Of a DNA stretch of 64,000 nucleotides, positions 47,836-58,337 are shown one piece after another. The position numbers and the translations under genes were made by a program. The notes below the pieces were generated by a model that was not told where the DNA came from, did no database searches, and saw only the letters and a program-made list of their open reading frames with translations. Where the stretch lies: contig NC_030852.1 in NCBI RefSeq assembly GCF_000208745.1, positions 30,520,969 to 30,584,968 of the forward strand. The letters are read 5' to 3'. How positions within the stretch are numbered: the stretch's first letter is position 1; each line of letters opens with the position of its first letter. Source of the DNA: Theobroma cacao (Eukaryota > Streptophyta > Magnoliopsida > Malvales > Malvaceae).

Positions 47836-48276
47836 ATGGAGGTATACGGCAAAACCATGGCTGCTGCCCCTGCAAATGTTATTTATTTGTCTACTATTCT
47901 GGGCCGTGATGAGCCTATGCCTGTTCACAAATGCGATTGGAAATGTCAAAATGAACATGTTTGTGGCAACATGTATCGCTGCAAACTAACAGGAATCACA
48001 CACATCTGTGACAAGAATTGTAACCAGAGAATTTTGTATGATAACCATAGTTCCCTTTGCCGGGCAAGCGGCCAGGTCTTCCCCCTTACGACAGCTGAGG
48101 AACAGGCGGTCAGAGGCGTCAGGAGGAAGTTTGATGCTGACAATTCCCCACCCTCTGATAGCTGTGGTTTTAAGCGCAGACGCGATGCGCAGTTTCATCC
48201 TTCTCCTTTCGAGAGATCTTTCTCTGCTGTTAGTCCGATCTGCAGCCAAGTTGGAGATGGCATGGATATGAGCTAG
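47836..48276 (+). CDS. Conserved plant Cys/His-rich small protein
   Basis: Single coding exon of 146 residues from ATG 47836; the open frame upstream lacks an ATG. Residues 31-75 hold seven cysteines with regular spacing (C33-x3-C37-x5-C43-x5-C49-x8-C58-x3-C62-x12-C75) and interleaved His31, His41, His56 and His71, in the context HKCDWKCQNEHVCGNMYRCK and THICDKNCNQRILYDNHSSL. This strongly suggests a zinc-binding fold. A basic patch (GFKRRRD, about 121-127) could be a nuclear signal, and the tail ends GDGMDMS. I recognise a conserved plant family that some genome annotations name after F-box SKIP31, but I see no F-box and consider its function unknown. The gene has a TATA box and a probable 5'UTR intron. 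Confidence 0.82.
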   Translation: MEVYGKTMAAAPANVIYLSTILGRDEPMPVHKCDWKCQNEHVCGNMYRCKLTGITHICDKNCNQRILYDNHSSLCRASGQVFPLTTAEEQAVRGVRRKFDADNSPPSDSCGFKRRRDAQFHPSPFERSFSAVSPICSQVGDGMDMS

Positions 48277-50511
48277 ATTAGATTAGAATTTAGATTATCT
48301 ATATATATAGTATCGTATTATTAACCTCAAAGACTCCTTTATCTTGTTTCACTTATCGTGTTCCGTTGAAACTTATTCCATTTTGCTTCTTCTCATGGGA
48401 GAAATATGGATCAATGGATAATAGACTTAATGTTGGTGATCTGATGATGGTGGACCAATTGGCGTTCTACCTGCCTGTAGGAAAAAAACACTTTATTTCT
48501 TATCTTTATGCTATATAGCTCTTCGACTAGCTTCATTTTGAAACTTGAATTTCATTCAGTTTCTTTCTAACTCTTCTCTAATCAGGTTTATCAACTTTGA
48601 CAGCTACAGGGTACTTCTAGGTTCTTAATAGGAGTTGGAATTGTTATGTTTTTCATTTAGCAGTATCTTGGTTACTTATGTTTATTCTAATTGTTAATTT
48701 TGCACCTTTTTGTAATTATTTAATTCAGCTTTCGTATTTGTGGATGTATGGCCCAATAGTTGATGTTAAACTAGCGTTGAATTATTGTGGTTGTACTGAT
48801 TCATTTGTAGTTCTTCATTTTATAAACATTGTATTTATTTTCATAGTTTGTCGTTATATTATGTTGTGATTCTAGAACTCATTTATGATTTGACTAGTTT
48901 AATGCAGGTTGAATAGGAATGACATGGCTATTGTCATGTGTTCTATATGTTCTAGTGTATTCTTTTGTTTCTTTTCTTGGTTAATTTGTTATATGAGATC
49001 CTGAAGTGTATGCTGATTTTGCAGGGGTTGAAAGTGTGCAATTCAGGAGAGTTTAAATATGCTTTTGCAATAGTGAATGAAAACTTTCCATTTTAGGCTT
49101 TGTGAATTTAATTTTCTGACTACTTGTTCTAATCATTTCTGTGCAGGTAATTATGTCATTGCTTATGTTGGATGTCAAAACAATGCCTGTTACTGCTGAT
49201 GAAATAGGTTCCATGTTATGCTTCCTGCCTGCTATAAGCAGTCTGGCCTTTGGAGGGATTGCCCCTATGGAATGCAAGGTGGTTCAATCTTACTCAAGGC
49301 AAATATCTTATTGTTATCAGCAGAAGGCAACAACGTAGAACCAATGGCTAGTGCCACGGGTAAAGGTGTGCTGTCGAGTTTTGCACGTGGAAGAACTGCT
49401 ACATGCTAATGTTTATTAGTTGCCATGTTCTTGCAGCTTTGGTCGGTAGAAGAAACCAATGGTGTCTTCTGCTTGGCTGCTCATGAACACGTGTTACTGC
49501 TGTTGGCTTTCTGAATAATATAGGTACATTTTGACTTTGAGGTCGGAACCTGGTTTGCCAAATTAAAATGGAGTATGAAGCAAGGTGATCGATCCGCTTA
49601 CCATTCCATTGCTTGGTTAACCTGCTTGCTGTCATCCCTATGCTCAGAATGAAATAACATATTGCTTGCCTTGTTCTACTAGATCAGCTGCTCAAAATGT
49701 TTGGTCTTTATTTGGAACCAATGAAGAAGTGAGATGACCATTTGTGGATTTGTTGAGAATCAGTTTGTGCTTATCAGAATGCTCCCGTGTCCTGTCTATG
49801 TTGAATTGCAGGGAAAACAAAATTTGCTAAGAAATGTTGGCATTAGCGCTGAGTTTAGCTGGTGAAGTGGTTCAGGATTTGGTGGCTGAGCTGTGCAGCT
49901 GGGAAATTTTCAGGGGTTGTATCGGACTTGAAACATCAAAGCTTTTCTGTTGTCCTGGCATATTGGCAGGGCTAGCAAAGCATTTCTGGTAAGAGTCACA
50001 TCTAGCCCATCACATGGATTGTTGCTGAGTTTTAGCTGGTGTGGATCAGGTGCTGGTTGGTGAGCCGCAGAACAAGGATGTTATAAGCTGTGCTGTCCTG
50101 AAACGTTCAAGTTTGTTAAATGCAACTCCTGCCAAGACAACGCTCATCCAATCTTGTTTCACTCGGATGCTGCAGCAGCCCCAGCCTGTTAGCTGTCTGT
50201 ATACTTAATACTATTGTGAAGCAGTGTTCCTTGAATTCTTATACATAGCACAAAAAGTCAATCTCCTGTTTTGCTGTTGATTTCTTAGCTCATTGTAACA
50301 AGCCCTTCTCTTTTATTTCCATTTTCTTCTGCTGTCCATATTTGTGACTTACAGCCCTGGAAAAGTAGTAATTGTGCCAGTAATTTTAGGTTTGTGCTGA
50401 TATAACATTTGTTATGTGATCGATCTATACAGTTATGTTATTCTCATTTTTCATCAAGGGATTGTACTTTATAAAGTAGTAATTTTAGGTTTGTACTTTA
50501 ATTGGGAGAAG
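48277..50511. other. 3' region of Cys-rich gene and spacer
   Basis: T-rich sequence consistent with an extended 3'UTR or transcribed flank, with several intron-like CAG boundaries (for example 48900-48907, 49020-49024, 49141-49147) that could mark alternative 3'UTR exons. No frame here looks coding. No mobile-element ends were recognised. Confidence 0.35.
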
Positions 50512-50980
50512 TTATTGATATATTGGCATCGTATTTGGAGCCTGTCTCCGTGCGAGCCTCTTTAGGAGAAGGAATTCTCTGATGTCTTCGTCTTGCTTCC
50601 ATTGTTCATCCCTTGCTCTACTTCCTGCATTCTGATCGTACCAAGCAACAGTCAGCACACGATATGGTAGGATAGCAACTGCCACCTCTTCCACTGAAAC
50701 AAACAAAATGAAATAAAATTATTACAGAACACTTGTGTCAAAGGTTTCTGAACCACGCCTCCTTCCAAAGTTGTTTGTTTAGTTTCTGGTTTATACACTA
50801 TAAAAAGTGCCGAAGGATACTTGAAACTGTTTCTCAACCAAGATGCCTAATCCAAAACAAGTTTCAACTTTCAACTGCATTTGGGCTTTTGGGATGGCTT
50901 GTTCTTTCTGGAGTTTTGTGAAGTCCGGATTTGGGTCTTGTTAAAGGTGGTGATTGCGGGGAAACGCTGTAGAGCATCAT
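50512..50980 (-). CDS. Possible two-exon small gene (97 aa), unrecognised
   Basis: Exon 1 50980-50869 (ATG 50980) and exon 2 50693-50512 join in phase through a GT-AG intron whose acceptor (TTTGTTTCAG) is good. Exon 2 reads continuously to a stop, with a plausible charged C-terminal part (EQWKQDEDIREFLLLKRLAR). Exon 1 is Pro/Ser/Lys-rich (SPQSPPLTRPKSGLHKTPER). Alternatively exon 1 is leader only and translation starts at an ATG formed across the junction (A from exon 1, TG from exon 2). I know no family with this sequence, and the donor is non-consensus (AAA/GTTGAA). It could be a small lineage-specific gene or the last exons of something decayed. Confidence 0.3.
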
Positions 50981-51084
50981 GGCCGTGAGATCGCACTCCA
51001 CCTGAATCTTTCTTTTCTTCGAGACAACCCTTGGCACGTGTTTTGGCACAAACTTTGCGATGTCACCACCTTAGATGTCGTGTG

Positions 51085-51139
51085 TATATTATATATATAT
51101 ATATACACACACACACGTGTGTGTGTGTGTGTGTGTGTG
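51085..51139. repeat. Compound (AT)n(AC)n(GT)n microsatellite
   Basis: About eight AT units, then about six AC units, then about eleven GT units. The AC and GT tracts are complementary and adjacent, so single strands can form a hairpin, and such tracts are prone to length change. It lies about 110 bases upstream of the possible minus-strand gene start at 50980. Confidence 0.9.
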
Positions 51140-51600
51140 AAAGCCGAATACTTTCTTTTTCTTCTTTTTGTGCTTTTGCACGTTTTCTCTTCTTTTTACG
51201 TACCCCAATTTAAGCGGCGGTTGGGAGATGGGGCCGAGGAAGAGGAGAGTGGATAACACACAGCGATAAAAGATTGCATGTGATGGAAGCATTTGGGCTG
51301 GATTGCTGCTGCAGTGACGAATTTGCATACCCAACCACATGGACAATCCATCTCCTTCTATTCAGTAATTTTTCAGTACTCAACTATTCGCAAGCGGGCT
51401 TTGTCGATGGGCTTACAGGCACTTCACATCCAAGGCTTCGTCTGCAATAACGCTCGCAGGTTTGATTTCATGCTCTGAAAACAGTTTTTGCTTTTCATTG
51501 TTGGCAATTAGCGTTATGTGAGCGCATTCACCCTCGATCTAGTGGAGATGCCGGCAAGACCTAGGTTGTGGAGGTGATTTTTCATCAAATATCCTCTTAT

Positions 51601-52773
51601 CAAGGGTGAGCAAATAAATAGTTTGATTTGTTATATTTAAAAATCAAATAAATCAAATATTTTAAAAAAAATAAGTCAAAATCGATTAAATATAAATGAT
51701 CAAATCCATCAAATATAAAATTAGTTTGATCGATTTGTTTTGTATCAATAGATCAAAATTTTATCACTATTTTTTTATAAATTATAATATTAAAATTTAA
51801 AAACTTTATTTATATAAAATATATAAATTATGTATAAATTAAATATATGTATGAATATAATATATTACTTTATTATATATATGAAATTAATGACACAATT
51901 TATATGTTATAATATTTTAAGTTTTATATCAAACTTTGTATAAATAATAACTAAGTATAAACAATATGTTATAAAAATTAAAATGATAACTAACAAAATT
52001 ATTAAGTGTAATCATATAAATAAAATTTATTATAAATTACAGTAATATTTATGTATAAATTAAATATATATATTATTTTATTACGTATATATGAAATTAA
52101 TGGTACAACTTATATGATATAATGTTTTATATCAAAATTTGTATAAATAATAACTAATTATAAACAATATGTTATAAAAACTATAATGATGATTAATAAG
52201 ATCATTAAGTGTAATCATATAAATAAAGTTTATTATAAATTATATAAATACTTATGCATAAATTAAATATATATATATATATAATATTTATACTATTATA
52301 TATTATTCATAACATTTTATATTACAAAACATTACTAAAATATAATAATTATAACATATTAATATATATGATATTTACTATCATCTATTATAATATTAAT
52401 ATATAAATTATATCTTTTAAAATATATAATTTATAATTTCATATTAATATAGATTTATAAATAAATAAATATATAAAATTAAAATTAAATTATTATGATT
52501 ATGATTTGTATACGTATATATAAAAAATTAATATATTTTAAATATTTTATTAATTAAATTTATTATCGATTCTTTTTAATATATATAAAAAATTAATTTA
52601 ATTTTTTGAGTAGATTGATCTAAAATTTTTAAAATCAAAAACCGATCAAAAAGCCAATTGAATCAAACATTTTAAACCAATTGATTCCATAGACTAATTA
52701 AATTAAATCGTTTTATCCAAATCGCATTTAATTTGAGTAGATAATTAATTTGATTTGATTTTACTCACCCTTA
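51601..52773. mobile_element. hAT-like MITE (second member, AT-rich interior)
   Basis: About 1.17 kb of extreme AT-rich sequence between ends CAAGGGTGAGCAAATA and (complement of right) TAAGGGTGAGTAAAAT. Flanks CCTCTTAT (51593-51600) and CCTCTTCC (52774-52781) share 6 of 8 bases, consistent with an aged 8-bp hAT duplication. The interior has long runs of TATAAATTATA and ATATATATAT plus internal repeated segments (ATAAATTAAATATAT..., TGTATAAATAATAACTA near 51940 and 52140). No coding capacity. End motif agrees with 30321-30818. Confidence 0.68.
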
Positions 52774-53192
52774 CCTCTTCCGGTTCTCTCCTGCTAATGC
52801 CAATCTTTCTCCTAATTCACTATTTTTTATTTAGGCATGCTGAATTTATCTGCAATGAGGTGCTTCTGCCAAAAACACTGAGAAAATAGCTCAAATATTT
52901 CTCAACAAAGCATAGGTAATTTTGCCGGTTTTCATCCAATGCTACCGAGGCAAGGGTACAGTAGCATATATTACGTTTTACAATTGATGGCAATTCATAA
53001 TTAGTAACTGTGAAATATGCTTACAAAATAAAGAAACCAAGAGCATGATGCACAAGAAAAAAAGACCCACCTTTTGTCATAAAAAATGAAAAAGAAAAAG
53101 CATTTTCTGCTCTTACTCAAGCCAAGGAATTTATACCAAATGTCTGTAATTGGCTGCATATACAACAAGTTTTTGAACATTGGTTTCGTCTC
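52774..53192. other. 3' flank of BIN4 gene
   Basis: Probable 3'UTR of the minus-strand BIN4 gene plus short spacer. No coding signal; moderately AT-rich. Confidence 0.5.
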
Positions 53193-56100
53193 TCATTTTC
53201 TGGTCTTGGGTTTTTTTGAAACGACAGTTTTCTTTCCTGCTTTTTTGGGCGGCTGTGGCTTTCCTCCGGCAGTTTTACCTCTCTTCCGTGATGCCGTCTG
53301 CATCAAGACATACCTTAGATAAATATACAGATATTCTTGCAATAAAGGCAGGAATTTTTTCTATTCAACAAAGATACACTTTAGTGAAGGTGATCCAAAT
53401 GCATACAGATGTTTTGTCTGCTTTTCCTTTGGCTTTCCCGTTCATTTGTCCATCAGTGCCCTCATTTTGATCAGTTTGATGGGGAATAGTCTTAGGCATC
53501 TTGTCAATTTCGTCTTCAGAATCAAATGAGAAGCCATCTAGTGTACCTATTAATGCAAGATGATCAAATATCAAGGAAGGGCAAATTTTTATGGAAGTAA
53601 ATACGTCAAAGTATGAATCATTATCTACATTAGATAGAAGCACATTCTTGCCAGTTGCCCTCAACCCCATATCCCTTCCCCTTTTTTCCACAAATGAATA
53701 AATAAATAGCGAAAATAAGGTTACCTTCAACCATGGTTTCTGCTTCGCAAACATTCGATTGTGATTTAAGCTGAATGAAGTCATTCATGATAGCCTCAAT
53801 CTGACAATAGAATATGCAATTTACAGGGAGCGATGAGGAAATTTAACAGCGATGTTTTAGAAAGTATCAAGCAGCTGACTGACCAAAATAATATCAAAGG
53901 TAAAGTACTAGGACAAACCTTTGCCTCAGACTGACCAAAGCCAACCTGTACAATGAAAAATCGGTGTTAACAACATCAATAGATTCACAAATGTCCAGTG
54001 AGAAAATGCAAGACAGAGTTTACGCACAATGCAAAATGTTCTGGAAGGCACTATTGTTGTTTTGTAAATGGTTCCTGAGAAAATAAGCCATGTAGAACCA
54101 GTCATGAGAGATTGAGAAAGATAAGGTTTTTAAAGTGGAACTAGAGTATACATCCAAGATTTAAGTAGAAGAATGTAAAAACAGATAAAGTTTAACAGAA
54201 ATACCCAGTAACTTACTGAATTTTAGTACTGAACAAGTCCAAGTTACTTGGGTACATATGCATATATGTATTCTTTTAAAAAACAAGGTGTCATTATCTT
54301 ACGAACCAGTTAGAGATGATTATTTAAAAGTTCAAACATAACAACAAACAGATATATCATCTTAACCTAAGCAGTGCATTGGATCAAAACATGCCTTTTA
54401 AGTCTAAGAACATTTCATGATTTTCAGATGCAGTATCTGAAATTACTATTCGTCCAACAGCCCCCACATCACCACTCAAATCTATGGAATCCCCTTCACA
54501 CTCAACAAGTGCCTGCAAAAACCACAAAGCCTCTTGTTAGACTGGCTTCTTTTGAATGCACACAAACGTAATCACATCACATGCCCAAACCTCATTATGT
54601 TAATTCTATAAGATTTAAGATCTCCATAACATAAAATATATTTGGTTTGCTTGAGGCCTGTTATTTTTTCTCACATATAAAAAAAAACCAAACCAAACTA
54701 AAAGGTTTTAGATTTTCAGTTACAATAAAAGGAAATGAAACCAAATCCTTAAAAGTCCGAAAGTAGACAAACCAAATATACTAATTAAGATTGGTTTCTT
54801 GGTTTTCCCAGGTTGTTTGCAGAGTTCTACTGACTTAAAAAGTAAGCAAATCAACAAATTTTAGATTACTGCTGATTATCCTCCTAGTAATTAAATCTTC
54901 CTTAATCGATTTCCTGTACAATATAAGGTAAAACTTCAAAACACTTTCAAGAAACTGAAGTGGTTGACATTGCCAAGACCATCCTTTTTGAAACTCACAG
55001 CCAATTCTCTAGGGAAGCTAGATGTAAAGAGCTATAACTATGACAAAATGTTCCCTACCTTTGAAGGCTGAATTTTCTCAGACAGCACCAAAGGCAATCT
55101 TGAGGTAGAAACCTACACATTATAGATTGTCGAAAAATTTGGTGAGCTAGAGGATAGAGAAGAAACCATCACAGTTGTTGCCAACATTCTTACATGAGGC
55201 TCAATGTGCTTTTCAGATGCCTCCTCAGCAGCCGCGATATTATCATCATTTTCTGTATCGCAATCAGAAATCGCTTGTGAAGCAACTTAGGTAGCTTTAT
55301 CACATAAATAGCCTTTGCATCAGCTATATGAATGTTTTTAAGCTATCCAAACCAAATACAAGAAAGTTAAGAGCAAATTTTACATTTATAAATCCAGTAT
55401 CATACCTGTTATCTTTCCATCATCATTCACATTATTCTCCATTTCAGGAGTCTGGCCACCCACTTTTAACCCCTTTTTCGGAGATTTTCCTTTAGAAGTC
55501 TTCTTTCGTGGAGACTCGCCCCCTCTGCCAGTCAGAACTGGATCATTGGCCTCTCCACTCTCTTGAGATAGAGATATTTTCTCCTTCCTTTTAGGAGAAT
55601 GACCCGGAGAAGACTCAGAATCTGATGATAAAGTCCAAATTGAACTATTTGCTGCCTGTTCAACATAGATGTATGGAGTAAATTTTACATTAATGTTGAT
55701 CATACTGTTAAATGAATGAAAGATGGTTCTGTTCCATGAGGATATGATTCATTTCCAAAACAAAATTTATCTTTGTTTTAATAAATTCTAAAAAGAAGTC
55801 CAAATCAATTTTTAAGTTTGATGACTTTTCTGATAGACCATGAAAGGCTATAATAAAGAAGAACCCCGAATTAGGTAATCCCAAGGCAATGTGAAGTTTC
55901 TTACATGAGATCCCAAGTGTTTATTGGATATTTCTCCCTTAGCAGCCTTCGCATCATCCCTATGTCCTGTATCATTGCTAAAAGCTCATAGTGCACCAGT
56001 TGTAAAGAACAAAGTCAAATTAAATAAATATATACATAACAACTCTAAAGGGGGAAAGAAACACTCATAATCAGAAGTTACTCTGTTTTAAGATTTCATT

Positions 56101-56720
56101 GGAACATCACTCTGTTTTACCTTCCGAACTTTTCAAGACATCTATTTTCTTCTTTTTTGAAGGAGTTTCATGTACTTTATTGTTGTTTCTTTTGCCCTTT
56201 TCCCATGTAGATGAACTGTGTAGAAAGTTTTCTTCATCATCAGTTTTATACTCCCTAAGCGGGCTACAGTTTGGTGAAGAATTGGAATCCGAAGATAATG
56301 TCAGCGTAGAAGTTGGCGCCTGAAAACAAAGTAGATTCTCAGGGTCAGTAAGAGAACAATGTAAAGGTGCAAGCAAGAGTAAACTAACTACCATATGGCT
56401 TACAAATCAAAAGGTTGAAATAGAACAATTTGATTAACCTTTGAATTTTAGCAACAAATTGAATTGCGAAAAAAAAATGTGGGGGGAAATATAGTGAAGA
56501 CTGTCAAGCAAATAGCTCTCAAGTAAAAGCATTTTTTAAGAAATTACCAAGTAAAGCACGTAATTAATTAACCTAATTGAACTTCTTTGGAATGAAAAGG
56601 AAGCAAGGACAGCAATCGGCGAAGTTCACGTAACAACAATAACAGAAGCTAAAGAAAGCAGGGTTAAGATACCTGAAAAGAACGCAGCCAATCTGGAGAA
56701 TTTTCCCTGGAGCTACTCAT
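53193..56720 (-). CDS. BIN4: BIN4, DNA topoisomerase VI complex subunit
   Basis: Twelve exons (minus strand, 5' to 3'): 56720-56673, 56319-56121, 55984-55905, 55655-55406, 55273-55194, 55112-55059, 54512-54395, 54074-54028, 53945-53919, 53800-53725, 53546-53407 and 53297-53193. Total 1224 nt, 407 aa, phases consistent. BIN4 binds DNA and works with RHL1 and TOP6A/TOP6B in nuclear topoisomerase VI, needed for endoreduplication and cell growth. Features: N-terminal MSSSRENSPDWLRSFQ; Ser/Asp-rich and Lys-rich low-complexity modules; the conserved core ALVECEGDSIDLSGDVGAVG, TIYKTTIVPSRTFCI, FGQSEAKIEAIMNDFIQL and TLDGFSFDSEDE; and a basic AT-hook-like tail (KRGKTAGGKPQPPKKAGKK). Exons 2-3 and 4-5 look like duplicated pairs (exons 3 and 5 are both 80 nt). 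The intron after exon 7 has a GC donor (AAAAG/GCATGT). Arabidopsis BIN4 is of similar length. Confidence 0.92.
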
Positions 56721-56833
56721 TCTTCCCTGACTTTAGATTATACAAATTTATGATGTCGACATTTAAGCCCAGAAAGGAGCAGAAAAATAAAAGGTAGCGA
56801 GAGTCAAATAAATCAATGGAAATGTTAGCAGAG

Positions 56834-56842
56834 AAACCCTAA
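56834..56842 (+). promoter_or_regulatory. Telo-box upstream of BIN4
   Basis: AAACCCTAA, 114 bases upstream of the BIN4 start codon, in its 5'UTR or promoter. Telo-boxes are frequent in promoters of plant genes tied to cell cycle and DNA replication, which fits BIN4. Presence of the motif is certain, its activity is not. Confidence 0.5.
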
Positions 56843-57399
56843 AAGGCTCTCCTTAAGGTAGAAAATGTTTGCATTTTCAGTTCATGAGCTGTTTAAGTAA
56901 ACAAAAGGTAGCAAGATTCACATAAGTCAACGGAAACGTTAACGGTGCCGGGCGTAGATCAAAGAAAATAAAACTAAATATGAAAGAAGACGGGAAGAGT
57001 GAAGTACCAGATAAAATGCAAGTGATGGGAGTGAGCAGCAGAAGAAGAGGGAAAGAGCAAGACAAGTAAGGGGCGAGGCCCAACCCCCTAAAGAATCAGC
57101 TGAGTGAGTCAGTGCGCGGGATTTGGTTTGAGAGTTGAGAGAAGCAATCAGGGTGGAGCGGTTAGGGCTTCACCGGTGGGCACTAGCCGGATGGACTATG
57201 GTTGATGGAGTTCTTTTGGTTTTTCCCCAGTGATGCTATTTGGGCCGGGTGAAGCCAAGCCATGTAGGTCTAGTGTTTTTCTTTATCTAAAAAGTTTTGA
57301 CCAATACATATTTTTGGTAATTTGAATAGATTTTTGGCTATAAGTGCTTTAATGGTACATTTTTAATGTAATCGTATTTAGTAAATATCTTTTTTTATA

Positions 57400-57900
57400 A
57401 AGAAAATATATTAACTTAAATCAAAAAATTACATCATCCTTGATCAAATAATACCAAACATATCTCCAAATAAAATAGTAAGAATACTAGATGGGGGCCT
57501 ATCACAAACATGTAAGCTTAAAATATTATCATGGTGTGTTGCCAACTTGCCATCCAATCTATACACTAATTGGCTTCACGATATACATGAGTTACAAAAG
57601 CAATCCCAACTTCTCTGTAACAAATATTTGATTCTTTGCAGTAAATTAGTATAAAGGTCCAAGTTAGAAATTTCTGTTGAAATTTTATGAAACACTAGCA
57701 AAGAGTCAGATTCTACTAATATCATTCTATAACCTCGATTCCAACATATTTCTAACCCTTGATATAAAGCCCATAGTTCTGCTACCAAAGAAAATAAATT
57801 TCCTATTTTATATATAAACCCAACTAACCAGAAACCATTTTCATCTTCTTTTAAAGCATTGCAATGATCACATTAATTATCAACAAATAATAATTTAACT
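57400..57900 (-). mobile_element. LINE remnant: RNase H-like domain
   Basis: On the minus strand an RNase H-like domain of plant LINEs is readable: ENGFWLVGFIYKIGN, VAELWALYQGLEICWNRGYR, MILVESDSLLVFHKI and, further on, ANQCIDWMAS. The order and the ExD-type acidic residues (E in AELWAL, D in ESDS) match the family. It has no preceding reverse transcriptase, so it is a 5'-truncated relic between the divergent BIN4 and HP30 genes. Boundaries approximate. Confidence 0.68.
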
Positions 57901-58337
57901 AATCTTAAAGATTGTTCTAAAGGCCCTTGTTAGCAAAATTTAAGTTAAATTTATCAATTTTTTTATTCAATCAAATCAATTGGTAGTAAATAGTAGTATT
58001 TCCATAAATTCGCACATAATTTGGAACTACTAGTATTACCTTGAAATTAATTCTAACATTGACAGACACATTATTCAAACTGCCATAAACTTTCTGGTCC
58101 AGCTATGGGCTCTTATTTGGTATGGCATCAAGCATAAAATGAGAGAGACCGCAATTAATTGCCTGGAAGAGGTTTGGGTAAAAGCCCATTTCGAGAATGA
58201 GAACAAAACCAAAACCAAAAATAGGATGGCTGTACCAAACATATTATCCATCTCCAGCAACACCGAGCACCCACATTACAATTTCCAAAGCCTCTTCCTT
58301 TCGGCAGTCAATCGAATTATACAAAAATTCTGACGAA
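57901..58337. promoter_or_regulatory. Upstream region of HP30 gene
   Basis: AT-rich to about 58040, then more balanced sequence up to the start codon at 58338, consistent with promoter plus 5'UTR. No core element could be assigned with confidence. Confidence 0.35.

Noticed and set aside
54024..54028. BIN4 donor GTAAAC four bases further downstream
   Set aside because: It is nearer to consensus but gives a stop codon in the next exon; GTGCGT at 54027-54022 keeps the conserved FCI-VGFGQSEAK frame.
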